From: Nitrobacter sp035546855
Lineage (GTDB): Bacteria; Pseudomonadota; Alphaproteobacteria; Rhizobiales; Xanthobacteraceae
Length of the DNA stretch: 64,000 bases
Direction: 5' to 3'
Assembly (NCBI GenBank): GCA_035546855.1
Contig: DASZVY010000054.1
Span: forward strand, 1-64,000
Shown here: positions 26,083-35,051 of the stretch, in pieces
Layout of the letters: each line of letters opens with the position of its first letter
Numbering within the stretch: position 1 is the first letter of the stretch
Program-made: the position numbers and the translations under genes
Notes under the pieces: generated by a model
Database searches by the model: none
What the model was told of the DNA's origin: nothing
What the model saw: the letters and a program-made list of their open reading frames with translations, nothing else

Positions 26083-27993
26083 ATGACACGAATCTCGCGC
26101 TTCACATGGCGTAACTGGCTGATCGCGATCCACGACGCGGGTGTCACGGCGTTGGCGGTGATCGCGAGTTTCTTGCTGCGCTTCGACGGCGAGAATTTGA
26201 TGGAGCGGTTGCCGCTCCTTTTGAAAGTCCTGCCGTACTTCGTTATCTTCAGCTTCTTCGTCTGCTATGTCTTTCAGCTCACCACCACCAAGTGGCGGTT
26301 CATTTCACTCCCCGATCTTCTGAATATCGTTCGCGCGGCCAGCGTGTTGACGGTCGCATTGCTGGTGCTCGACTATGTTTTCCTTGCGCCCAATGTTTAC
26401 GGCACGTTCTTTCTCGGAAAGACGACCATCATCATCTACTGGTTCCTGGAGGTTTTCTTCCTTAGCGGATCGCGTCTGGCCTATCGCTATTTCCGTTACA
26501 CGCGCACGCGCAATCAGGCGCGCGCCATGGACACGACGCCGATCCTGCTGATCGGGCGGGCGGCCGACGCCGAGGTGTTCCTGCGCGGGATCGAAAGCGG
26601 AGCCGTCAAGCGGCAGTGGCCGGTGGGAATCCTGTCGCCGTCGATGTCCGATCGCGGGCAGACCATCCGCGGCATCCCGGTGCTGGGCGGGATCGACGAT
26701 CTGCCCAATGTGGCGGAAGATTTCAGCAACAGAGGCAAGCCGATCGGTCGCGTCGTCATGATGCCATCGGCCTTCGAGCCTGATTCCCAACCCGAGTCGA
26801 TCCTGATCCGGGCGCGCAAGCTCGGCCTGCCGGTGAGCCGGTTGCCGTCGCTCGAGGAGAGCCGCCAGACGCCGCAACTCGCGCCGGTCGCGGTTGAAGA
26901 TCTGCTGCTGCGCCCAAGCGTCAAGATCGACTACGCGCGGCTCGAGGCGTTCGTCGCGGGCAAATCCGTGGCCGTCACCGGCGGCGGCGGATCGATCGGA
27001 TTCGAGATTTGCAGCCGTGTGGTGACCTTCGGTGCCGCGCGGCTTCTGATTCTCGAGAATTCGGAACCTGCGCTGCATGCCGCGATGGAAGCCCTGTCAC
27101 CGAACGTCGCAGGCAGCAAGGTCGACGGACGGATTGCGGACATCCGCGATCGCGAGCGCATCATGCAACTGATGAGCGAATTCCGGCCCGATATTGTCTT
27201 TCATGCCGCCGCCCTCAAGCATGTTCCGATCCTGGAGCGCGATTGGAGCGAGGGCATCAAGACCAACATCTTCGGCTCGGTGAACGTCGCCGATGCCGCG
27301 GTCGCTTCGGGTGCGGAAGCCATGGTCATGATCTCGACCGACAAGGCCATCGAGCCGGTATCCATGCTCGGTCTCACCAAGCGCTTCGCCGAGATGTATT
27401 GCCAGGCCCTCGACCGCGGGTTGACGGCTGCCGAGACATCGCGCCGGCCGATGCGGATGATCTCGGTCCGCTTCGGCAATGTCCTGGCCTCCAATGGATC
27501 GGTAGTCCCGAAGTTCAAGGCGCAGATCGAGGCGGGCGGTCCGGTCACTGTGACCCATCCCGATATGGTTCGCTACTTCATGACCATTCGCGAAGCGTGT
27601 GATCTCGTCATCACGGCGGCGACGCACGCTCTCAGTCCGGAACGGCCCGACGTCTCCGTCTACGTGCTGAGCATGGGGCAGCCGGTCAGGATCGTCGACC
27701 TCGCCGAGCGAATGATCCGCCTGTCGGGGCTTCAACCGGGCTACGATATCGATGTGGTTTTCACCGGCGTGCGGCCTGGCGAGCGGTTGAACGAGATTCT
27801 GTTCGCCCGTGAGGAGCTCACGGTCGACATCGGCATGTCCGGCATCGTTGCCGCGCGGCCCAGCGAGTTGCCGGTGGAGACGCTCCGCCAGTGGCTCGAT
27901 ATCCTGCAGAACGCTATCGCCTCCGAGCAATACGACGTGGCATTCCGCCTTTTGAGGGATGCGATCCCCGAGTTCACCGCCGCCGCCGAGTAG
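26083..27993 (+). CDS. Membrane-bound nucleotide-sugar 4,6-dehydratase/epimerase, CapD/WbpM family
   Basis: A 636-residue protein. Four N-terminal membrane segments (within about residues 1-130, for example ALAVIASFLLRFDGENL and VLPYFVIFSFFVCYVFQL) precede a first Rossmann-like domain (TTPILLIGRAADAEVFLRGI). From about residue 290 an SDR domain follows with VAVTGGGGSIGFEICSRVV, VFHAAALKHVPILERD and MISTDKAIEPVSMLGLTKR. The family converts UDP-GlcNAc to 4-keto-6-deoxy sugars, precursors of quinovosamine or fucosamine in O-antigens. The start at 26083 follows a ggatggtgc stretch. Its 3' end abuts the convergent WecA-like gene with no spacer. Confidence 0.9.
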   Translation: MTRISRFTWRNWLIAIHDAGVTALAVIASFLLRFDGENLMERLPLLLKVLPYFVIFSFFVCYVFQLTTTKWRFISLPDLLNIVRAASVLTVALLVLDYVFLAPNVYGTFFLGKTTIIIYWFLEVFFLSGSRLAYRYFRYTRTRNQARAMDTTPILLIGRAADAEVFLRGIESGAVKRQWPVGILSPSMSDRGQTIRGIPVLGGIDDLPNVAEDFSNRGKPIGRVVMMPSAFEPDSQPESILIRARKLGLPVSRLPSLEESRQTPQLAPVAVEDLLLRPSVKIDYARLEAFVAGKSVAVTGGGGSIGFEICSRVVTFGAARLLILENSEPALHAAMEALSPNVAGSKVDGRIADIRDRERIMQLMSEFRPDIVFHAAALKHVPILERDWSEGIKTNIFGSVNVADAAVASGAEAMVMISTDKAIEPVSMLGLTKRFAEMYCQALDRGLTAAETSRRPMRMISVRFGNVLASNGSVVPKFKAQIEAGGPVTVTHPDMVRYFMTIREACDLVITAATHALSPERPDVSVYVLSMGQPVRIVDLAERMIRLSGLQPGYDIDVVFTGVRPGERLNEILFAREELTVDIGMSGIVAARPSELPVETLRQWLDILQNAIASEQYDVAFRLLRDAIPEFTAAAE

Positions 27994-29007
27994 TCATTTG
28001 CGCGGCGTTGAAAATGCCATGAGCACGCGCATGACGGCGCCCGCGCCCACGGCGATCAGGATGAAATCGGCGACGGCTGATGTCAGCCATGCCGAGAGGA
28101 GAGCCAGAGCCGCCAGCCCGATGTTCAATGAGAACACGCGCGCGACCACGGCCGTCACGGTCCAGCCGTTGTCGGTCGCCCGTTGATAATAGTGCTGGCG
28201 GTGCGCCTGCCAGAACGCCTCGCCACCGACCATCCGTCGAAGAAGCGTGATGGTGCTGTCGGCCAGATAGTAGAGCGGCAGCAGAATCGCAGCCGCGGCG
28301 TGGTGCTGATAGGTGAGTTGAAGCAGACACCAGCCGAGCAGAAGTCCGATCGGAAGGCTTCCGACATCCCCGAGAAAGACCTTCGCGACCGGGCGATTGA
28401 AAGGGGCGAAGCCGATCAGGGCACCCCCGAGCGCGGCCGCGATCAGGTTCGCGGGGATGGTCTGCCGGTTGAGCAGGCCGAGCAGGACGATCGCAGACGT
28501 GATCGGAACGACTTCCGCCACGGTCATCCAGTCCAGCCCGTCCATGAAGTTGACGAGATTGACGAACCAGACGCCCGCAATCACGAGCAGCGTGCGTTCG
28601 ATCCAGATCGGCACGGCCGGAACGATGCGCAGATCGTAGGGCGCGGCCAGGACCAGGGCTGCGACGGCAAGGGTCTGGAATGTCAGCCGGGGCGTCACCG
28701 CGATCGGCCGCAGGTCGTCGATCGCGCCGATGAGGCCGAGCAGGATTGCGATGGCTGCGGTTGTCGCGACGGTTCCGAGGCTGGCGGGCGATATCAGCGC
28801 GGCGGCGACCGTGGCGACCGCGAGCGCTGCGAGAACGACGGTGATCCCGGCGCCCTGCGGCGTCGGGATCGTGTGCGAGGATCGCGCGTTGGGGCGCGCC
28901 AGCGCGTAGCGCACAAGAAGCGGATGGATGGCACACGTCAAGCCCGCGGACAGGACCGCAGATGCGGCAACGATTGTTATCATCGGGAGAAAATCGGATG
29001 CGGGCAT
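27994..29007 (-). CDS. Polyprenyl-phosphate sugar-1-phosphate transferase, WecA/MraY family
   Basis: A 337-residue protein with about ten membrane segments. Family motifs are present: NARSSHTIPTPQGAGITVVL near the N-terminus, GAIDDLRPI, NLVNFMDGLDWM (the metal-binding aspartates), VFLGDVGSLPIGLLLG and the HRQHYYQRA histidine motif. It moves a sugar 1-phosphate, usually from UDP-HexNAc, onto undecaprenyl phosphate and starts O-antigen or another glycan. The start could be 29007 or the ATG at 28983. It is 14 bases behind the YbhN-like gene, likely in one operon with it. Confidence 0.88.
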   Translation of the reverse strand: MPASDFLPMITIVAASAVLSAGLTCAIHPLLVRYALARPNARSSHTIPTPQGAGITVVLAALAVATVAAALISPASLGTVATTAAIAILLGLIGAIDDLRPIAVTPRLTFQTLAVAALVLAAPYDLRIVPAVPIWIERTLLVIAGVWFVNLVNFMDGLDWMTVAEVVPITSAIVLLGLLNRQTIPANLIAAALGGALIGFAPFNRPVAKVFLGDVGSLPIGLLLGWCLLQLTYQHHAAAAILLPLYYLADSTITLLRRMVGGEAFWQAHRQHYYQRATDNGWTVTAVVARVFSLNIGLAALALLSAWLTSAVADFILIAVGAGAVMRVLMAFSTPRK

Positions 29008-29021
29008 CGTTGCGCCGTCGT

Positions 29022-29978
29022 CTAGTCCGGAACGGCAAGCGGCGTCGCCGCCCTGGCTGCTTTCTCGGCACTGAAGATCCACACCACGCCGCCGAAGATG
29101 CCGACGATGAAATAGACCGCGCCGATCAGCAGGGCGGTATTGACGCCGTCGCTCGCCGGCAGGCCGGCGTAGCTGAATGCCAATCCCATCGACGTTTCGC
29201 GCACGCCCCAACCGGCGATGGAAACCGGCAGCATGACGATCAGCCACACGGGCGGCACGAGTTGCAGGGCGGCCCCGAACGGCAGGGGCGCCGCGATCGC
29301 ACGCGCCAGGCACCAGGCAATCACGACAGCGAGAACATGGATCAGCATCGAAAGGATCGCGATCCAGGGGCCGCGTCGCCGGTTGAACAGGGCATGGTTG
29401 GTGATTTTCGCGCAGGCCGCGAAATGCTGCGTACCCCACCAGCTTCTGATCCACCGCCAGGGCAGCTTGCCGAGCAGCAGATATCCCGCGCCGGCTGTCA
29501 TCGCGACGGCGTCCAGAACGACCAGCGCGGCCCAGCCGCGCGTGTCGCTGATCAGGTGGTAGCTCCAGGGCAGGGTTGCGAGGATCAAGATCGCGAGTGC
29601 AATCAGACCGATGGCACGATCGACAAAAACCGAATAGCCTGCGGCGCGCCATCCATGCAGCCGGCCGACCAGCCACACCCGCATCGCATCGCCACCGATT
29701 GCGGACGGAAGCACCTGGTTGAAGAACGAGCCGATCAGGCTGAAACGGTTGGCCTGCGCGATCGTCAGCGGGGCGTCGCAATCCGTGCTGATTTCACGCC
29801 AGCGCAAGGCGCTGACAAAGACCTGCAGAAACGTGATCGCGGTCGCGAGCGTGATCCAGCCGGCGCTGCCGGCATCCAGGTGGGCGACGAGGTCGGAAAA
29901 ATTGGCTTTCCTCAGCGCCAGATAGAGCAGTCCCGCCGAAATAGCTATTTTGAGGGTGGATGCGGCGATCCTGCGCAT
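29022..29978 (-). CDS. LPG synthase transmembrane domain (YbhN/UPF0104) protein
   Basis: A 318-residue integral membrane protein with about eight segments and the family features SLIGSFFNQVLPSAIGGDAM and VFVDRAIGLIALAILIL, plus PVSIAGWGVRETSMGLAFSY near the end. It matches the membrane (flippase-like) half of lysylphosphatidylglycerol synthase, without the soluble aminoacyl transferase domain. Members next to polysaccharide genes are thought to move or handle polyprenyl-linked intermediates. The role here is inferred from its position between the WecA-like and sugar-nucleotide genes. Confidence 0.85.
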   Translation of the reverse strand: MRRIAASTLKIAISAGLLYLALRKANFSDLVAHLDAGSAGWITLATAITFLQVFVSALRWREISTDCDAPLTIAQANRFSLIGSFFNQVLPSAIGGDAMRVWLVGRLHGWRAAGYSVFVDRAIGLIALAILILATLPWSYHLISDTRGWAALVVLDAVAMTAGAGYLLLGKLPWRWIRSWWGTQHFAACAKITNHALFNRRRGPWIAILSMLIHVLAVVIAWCLARAIAAPLPFGAALQLVPPVWLIVMLPVSIAGWGVRETSMGLAFSYAGLPASDGVNTALLIGAVYFIVGIFGGVVWIFSAEKAARAATPLAVPD

Positions 29979-30168
29979 TTTCGGAAGCGCTCGACATGTT
30001 GGCGGCCGCGCGGCGCGCGGGCCGGATATGAAGGCAAAGTGCCGATTTTCCGTGCCTTGGTATGGTTTTGAGGTTCATCTGGCAAGGCCCGGCGACGGGA
30101 CTATTGCCGGCCCGGCGATGCGGCGGCTAAGAGATGTCGCGGCCGGCGGCGGGACAGCGAGGCAAGAG

Positions 30169-31155
30169 ATGGCGGATCAGGCGATATTGGTCACCGGCGC
30201 AGCAGGTTTCATCGGATTTCACGTTGCGCGGCAGCTCCTCGCCGAGGGCCGCACAGTGGTCGGCCTGGACAATTTGAACGACTATTACGATCCTGCCCTG
30301 AAACAGGCGCGCTTAAGTCTGTTGCGCGGGAGGTCGCGTTTCGAATTTGTCCAAGCCGATCTCGCCGATCGGCGGGCCATGGCCGACCTGTTTTCGAAAT
30401 CGCGATTTCCCGTTGTGATTCACCTGGCGGCTCAGGCCGGCGTTCGCTATTCGATCGATCAGCCGCATGCCTATGCCGATGCCAATCTCGAAGGGTTTTT
30501 GAACGTGCTCGAAGGATGCCGTCACAACGGATGCCGTCATCTGATCTACGCCTCGTCATCTTCGGTTTATGGTGCCAACAGCAAGCTGCCGTTTTCGGTC
30601 CATGACAACACCGATCATCCGATCAGCCTCTATGCCGCGACCAAGAAATCCAACGAGCTTATGGCGCATTCATATAGCCATCTCTATCGGGTTCCGACCA
30701 CCGGCCTTCGGTTCTTCACCATTTACGGCCCGTGGGGCCGTCCCGACATGGCCATATTTCTTTTCACAAAGGCGATCCTGGAAGGACGGGCGATTCGGCT
30801 TTTCAACGGCGGCGACATGCGGCGGGACTTCACCTATATCGACGATGTCGTCAGCATCATGCAGCGTTTGATCGATCACGTTCCGACCGGCGAGGGCGCG
30901 CTGACGGCTCCGGCGCGGATTTACAACATCGGCAATCACCGGCCCGAGAATCTCAGGCGCGTCGTGGCGTTGCTTGAGCAGGCGTTGGGCCGCTCCGCGG
31001 CGACGGAAATGCTGCCGATGCAGCCTGGGGACGTGCCGGAGACGTTTGCCGATGTCAGCGACTTGATGCGCGACGTCGGATTCAGGCCCGATACCCCGAT
31101 CGAAGACGGTATCCAGCGTTTTGTCGCATGGTACCGGGAACACTATTGCATCTAG
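30169..31155 (+). CDS. UDP-glucuronate 4-epimerase
   Basis: A 328-residue SDR enzyme. It begins MADQAILVTGAAGFIGFHVA and has LDNLNDYYDPALKQARLSLL, a stretch that marks uronate 4-epimerases (LspL/Cap1J type). The active-site set is IYASSSSVYGANSKLPF and LYAATKKSNELMAHSYSHLY. It would turn UDP-glucuronate made by Ugd (8307) into UDP-galacturonate, used for LPS core or lipid A. The start at 30169 has ggcaagag upstream; the frame is open further back to 29950 without homology. manC follows after 19 bases. Confidence 0.9.
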   Translation: MADQAILVTGAAGFIGFHVARQLLAEGRTVVGLDNLNDYYDPALKQARLSLLRGRSRFEFVQADLADRRAMADLFSKSRFPVVIHLAAQAGVRYSIDQPHAYADANLEGFLNVLEGCRHNGCRHLIYASSSSVYGANSKLPFSVHDNTDHPISLYAATKKSNELMAHSYSHLYRVPTTGLRFFTIYGPWGRPDMAIFLFTKAILEGRAIRLFNGGDMRRDFTYIDDVVSIMQRLIDHVPTGEGALTAPARIYNIGNHRPENLRRVVALLEQALGRSAATEMLPMQPGDVPETFADVSDLMRDVGFRPDTPIEDGIQRFVAWYREHYCI

Positions 31156-31174
31156 AACAGGATATTCGGAATTC

Positions 31175-32587
31175 ATGAATAAGCGAATCATTCCACTTGT
31201 GATGTGTGGCGGTGCAGGAACGCGGTTGTGGCCCGCATCCCGAGAGGTGCGTCCGAAACAATTCCTTCCGCTGTTCGGTCCGCGATCGACGTTCCAGGAG
31301 ACGTTGTTGCGGGTGTCCGATCCTGCTGTTTTCCTGCGGCCGATCGTCGTCACCAACGCCGCGCATCGATTCATGGTGCAGGAACAGTTGGACGGGATCG
31401 GCCTTGAAGCCGACATTCTGCTTGAGCCGATGCGTCGTGATTCCGGCCCCGCGATCGCCGCGGGTGCGGCGTTCGCGCGAACGCGCGATGCCGATGCGAT
31501 CGTTCTGGCGCTGGCGGCCGACCATGTCGTGCGCGACGTCGCGGCTTTCGTCGGAGCCTGCCGCGAAGGACTGGTGGCGGCTGAGGACGGACACATCGTC
31601 ACGTTCGGCGTGCGCCCGGAGCGGCCGGCGACGGAGTATGGCTACGTCAATCCGGGAGCCGTGATCGCGGGCGAGGTTCGTGCGGTGACGGCCTTTGTCG
31701 AAAAGCCGAATGCGGCGAAAGCCGCCGAATACATCGCGGCGGGCTATCTCTGGAACAGCGGCAATTTCATGTTCGGAGCCGCGACCCTGCTCGACGAGTA
31801 TCGCGCCGTTGATTCCGACAGCGTGCAGACCATCGAGGATGCCGTCGCCGGCGCGGGGCACGATCTTGGATTTGTGACGCTGGCGCATGATGCTTTCGCG
31901 AACGCCAAGCCGATCTCGATCGATTACGCCGTCATGGAAAAAACGTCGCATGCAGCCGTTGTGCCGGTCAGTTGCGGCTGGTCCGATATCGGATCATGGC
32001 GCGCGGTGTGGGAATTGTCCGGCAAGGACGCGGAGGGCAACGCGGCCCAGGGCATGGCCGTGTTCGAGGACTCCCGCAATTGCAATGTGTCGACGGACAA
32101 GGCGCTGGTGGCGCTGGAGGGCGTCGATGATCTCGTTGTGGTGGCGACGCAGGACGCGGTGCTGGTTTCACGCCAGAAGGACGCGAACGGGTTGAAGCGA
32201 CTTGTGACGCGGCTTCGGGCCGTCGCTCCGCAACTGACGGAAGAGCACATTCGGGTGCATCGCCCCTGGGGCGCGTATCAGGCCATCGATTCCGGCGAAC
32301 GCCATCAGGTCAAGCGGATCACGGTCAAGCCGGGAAGCCGCCTTTCGCTGCAAAAGCATCACCATCGCTCGGAGCACTGGATCGTGGTTCACGGAACGGC
32401 CAGGGTCACGGTGAACGACATAGTCAAGATGGTTCACGAAAACGAATCGATCTATATCCCGATCGGCGCCGTTCACCGGTTGGAAAATCCCGGAAAGATC
32501 CTGCTCGAGTTGATCGAGGTGCAGACCGGCAGCTACCTCGGCGAGGACGATATCGTTCGTCTCGAGGATGATTACCGGCGAAACTGA
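31175..32587 (+). CDS. manC: Mannose-1-phosphate guanylyltransferase / mannose-6-phosphate isomerase, bifunctional type
   Basis: A 470-residue type II enzyme. The N-terminal guanylyltransferase has VMCGGAGTRLWPASREVRPK followed by QFLPL, and VEKPNAAKAAEYIAAGYLWN. The C-terminal cupin isomerase domain reads RPWGAYQAIDSGERHQVKRI and LSLQKHHHRSEHWIVVHGTA, with metal-binding His residues. It makes GDP-mannose from fructose 6-phosphate and mannose 1-phosphate intermediates; a phosphomannomutase is needed and is not seen in this window. Mannose occurs in lipid A and O-antigens of Bradyrhizobium relatives, so the location among LPS genes fits. Confidence 0.94.
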   Translation: MNKRIIPLVMCGGAGTRLWPASREVRPKQFLPLFGPRSTFQETLLRVSDPAVFLRPIVVTNAAHRFMVQEQLDGIGLEADILLEPMRRDSGPAIAAGAAFARTRDADAIVLALAADHVVRDVAAFVGACREGLVAAEDGHIVTFGVRPERPATEYGYVNPGAVIAGEVRAVTAFVEKPNAAKAAEYIAAGYLWNSGNFMFGAATLLDEYRAVDSDSVQTIEDAVAGAGHDLGFVTLAHDAFANAKPISIDYAVMEKTSHAAVVPVSCGWSDIGSWRAVWELSGKDAEGNAAQGMAVFEDSRNCNVSTDKALVALEGVDDLVVVATQDAVLVSRQKDANGLKRLVTRLRAVAPQLTEEHIRVHRPWGAYQAIDSGERHQVKRITVKPGSRLSLQKHHHRSEHWIVVHGTARVTVNDIVKMVHENESIYIPIGAVHRLENPGKILLELIEVQTGSYLGEDDIVRLEDDYRRN

Positions 32588-32803
32588 TTCGTGGAGCCCG
32601 CCGCGGGAATCACTCGGGGCGCGGGACGCGCCATTGGACCGGTTCCAATCTCGCCGGTGGTTCACGGGGCCGTGTAATTCTTTGAATCAAAACGTGTTTG
32701 GACGGGCGGCGGCTCTATTCGCCACATCCTGGGCGACGTGCTAGGAGAGCGCGCACGGCTTGGCGTGGGGGCGCTGCGAGCCGGTCTGGTTTTCGGGGTT
32801 TTT

Positions 32804-33811
32804 ATGGGTTCGAGGAAATCTCAATCGGAAACGAGGAGCGCGTCGCCGCTTCGCGTCGGCGTCATCGGCGCAGGCGTGATGGGCACCAATCACGGCCGGG
32901 TCCTCGCCGGTTTGCCCGGCGTATCGCTGATCGGAATCGTTGATCCCTTGCCGGCACATCGCGACCGCGCGACGGAGATGATCGGATGCGCGACTTTCAC
33001 TGACGTCGAGGAGCTGTTCGCGGCCGGCGTCGATGCCGTGACCGTCGCAGCGCCGACGCATCTTCATCACGAGATCGCGCTGATCTGCATCGCGCGCGGC
33101 ATTCACGTGCTGGTTGAGAAGCCGGTCGCCTCGACGGTGGAGGAAGGGCGCGAGATCGTCGCCGCCGCTCAGCGCAAGGGCGTGACCTTGATGGTCGGGC
33201 ACGTCGAGCGGTTCAATCCCGCGGTCGCCGCCATCAAGCAGGCGATCGAGGGCGAGGATATTCTGTCGATTGCGATCACCCGGGTCGGGCCGTTTCCGCC
33301 GCGCATGTCGAATGTCGGCGTGGTCATCGATCTCGCCGTTCACGACATCGATTTGATCCGCTGGTTCACGGAGTCTGACATCGTCGAGGTGCAGCCGCAG
33401 CTCTCCAGCGCGGTCGCCGAGCGCGAGGACATCGCCTTGCTGCAGTTCCGGACGGAATCCGGGGTGCTGGCGCATATCAACACCAATTGGCTGACGCCGT
33501 TCAAGGCGCGCAACGTCACCGTCGCGACTCGTGGCAAATACGTGATGGGCGATCTGCTCACCCGTCAGGTGACCGAATGTTTCGGCTTCCAGCCCGACGG
33601 CAGTTATTCGATGCGTCACCTTCCGGTCGGCCACGACGAGCCGCTGCGCGCCGAGCTCGTTGCATTCGTCAATGCGGTGCGGTCCGGCGGCGTTCCCGCG
33701 GTCAGCGGCGACGAGGGCGTGGCCAGTCTTGAAATCGCGATCCAGTGTCTGGAGACCAGGGCGGACGCCGTCACGTCGAAACACAAGCAACCGCGTCGCG
33801 CCGCCGGTTGA
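32804..33811 (+). CDS. gnnA: Gfo/Idh/MocA oxidoreductase, probable UDP-GlcNAc 3-dehydrogenase (GnnA)
   Basis: A 335-residue NAD-dependent enzyme. The Rossmann motif is VGVIGAGVMGTNHGRVL, the family EKP motif is VLVEKPVAS, and catalytic-region residues lie in VGHVERFNP and VVIDLAVHDIDLIRWF. It is 45 bases ahead of a DegT-type aminotransferase, the GnnA-GnnB arrangement that makes UDP-2-acetamido-3-amino-glucose for diamino-sugar lipid A. Such lipid A is characteristic of Bradyrhizobium, Rhodopseudomonas and Nitrobacter. A related WlbA/WbpB role would need an acetyltransferase, which is absent. The start at 32804 is preferred over 32738. Confidence 0.8.
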   Translation: MGSRKSQSETRSASPLRVGVIGAGVMGTNHGRVLAGLPGVSLIGIVDPLPAHRDRATEMIGCATFTDVEELFAAGVDAVTVAAPTHLHHEIALICIARGIHVLVEKPVASTVEEGREIVAAAQRKGVTLMVGHVERFNPAVAAIKQAIEGEDILSIAITRVGPFPPRMSNVGVVIDLAVHDIDLIRWFTESDIVEVQPQLSSAVAEREDIALLQFRTESGVLAHINTNWLTPFKARNVTVATRGKYVMGDLLTRQVTECFGFQPDGSYSMRHLPVGHDEPLRAELVAFVNAVRSGGVPAVSGDEGVASLEIAIQCLETRADAVTSKHKQPRRAAG

Positions 33812-33856
33812 TCCGATCGCGGCAAGGACCGATGACCTTCAACCCGTGCAAGGCCC

Positions 33857-35008
33857 ATGAACCAGCATCTGCGCTCTGAACCCGTTCCCTTCATCGATAT
33901 CGGCGCGCAGCGTCGCCGCCTGGGGCCGTCCATCGATGCCGCGGTGGGGCGCGTTCTCGGCCATTGCCAGTTCGTCAATGGTCCTGAAGTCACCCAACTC
34001 GAAGCTGCACTGGCGGCCTTCAGCGGCGCAAAGTACGTCGTGAGCTGTGCCAGCGGCACGGACGCTCTGCTGATGGTGCTGATGGCCAAGGGCGTCGGCC
34101 CTGGGGACGCGGTGATCTGCCCGTCCTTTACGTTTTGCGCGACGGGCGAGGCGGTGGCGTTGACCGGCGCATCGCCGGTGTTCGTCGATGTCGATGAGGC
34201 CACCTTCAACATGGACGTGACCTCGCTGAAACGGGGCATCGAAGCGGCGCGCAAATCGGGCCTTGCGCCGAAAGCCGTGATTCCCGTCGATCTGTTCGGA
34301 CAAAGCGCCGATCATGACGCGATTGCGACAGTCGCTGCGGCTGAGGGCCTGTTCGTGTTGGACGACGCGGCGCAGGGCTTTGGCGCGAGCTACAAGGGAC
34401 GGCGTCTTGGTGCGTTCGGTCTCGCCACGGCGACGAGCTTTTTTCCGGCAAAGCCGCTGGGATGCTATGGCGACGGCGGTGCGATTTTCACTGACGATGC
34501 CGGCTTGGCCGACGCCTTGCGCAGCGTCCGGGTCCACGGGCAGGGAACGGACAAATATGACAACGTGCGGCTCGGATTGACCGGCCGCCTCGACACGATG
34601 CAGGCCGCAGTCCTGCTCGAAAAGCTTGCGATCTTCGAAGACGAGATCGTGGCGCGCAACAAGGTCGCGGAGCGTTATGCCCGGGGTCTCGGCAACGTCG
34701 TGACCGTGCCGCGTCTTGCCAGCGGCTGCACCTCGGTCTGGGCGCAATACACCATTCGGTTGCCCCAGGGCACGGATCGGGACGCCTTCGCGGCCGCGCT
34801 GAAGGCGGAAGGCATTCCCACCGCAATCTATTACGTGAAATCGATGCATCAGCAGACCGCCTACAGGCACTATCCTGTGGCCGAAGGCGGCCTGCCGGTG
34901 AGCGAAAAGCTGTCGCAGGAGGTCATCAGTCTCCCGATGCACGCCTATCTCGACGAGCCGATGCAGGATCGGGTCATCAAGGCTGTGCGTGCCGCGCTTC
35001 CGAGCTGA
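33857..35008 (+). CDS. gnnB: DegT/DnrJ/EryC1/StrS aminotransferase, probable GnnB
   Basis: A 383-residue PLP enzyme. The cofactor lysine is Lys199 in SFFPAKPLGCYGDGGAIFTD; VSCASGTDALLMVLMAKG and FVLDDAAQGFGASYKGRRLG are further family landmarks. It would aminate the 3-keto sugar made by the preceding oxidoreductase, using glutamate, to give UDP-GlcNAc3N for LpxA. The pairing and absence of an N-acetyltransferase gene favour GnnB over WlbC/WbpE. murJ starts 43 bases downstream. Confidence 0.82.
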   Translation: MNQHLRSEPVPFIDIGAQRRRLGPSIDAAVGRVLGHCQFVNGPEVTQLEAALAAFSGAKYVVSCASGTDALLMVLMAKGVGPGDAVICPSFTFCATGEAVALTGASPVFVDVDEATFNMDVTSLKRGIEAARKSGLAPKAVIPVDLFGQSADHDAIATVAAAEGLFVLDDAAQGFGASYKGRRLGAFGLATATSFFPAKPLGCYGDGGAIFTDDAGLADALRSVRVHGQGTDKYDNVRLGLTGRLDTMQAAVLLEKLAIFEDEIVARNKVAERYARGLGNVVTVPRLASGCTSVWAQYTIRLPQGTDRDAFAAALKAEGIPTAIYYVKSMHQQTAYRHYPVAEGGLPVSEKLSQEVISLPMHAYLDEPMQDRVIKAVRAALPS

Positions 35009-35051
35009 TTTCGCCATTTTGCGCCGGGAACCGATCCTGTAGAAACGCCGG

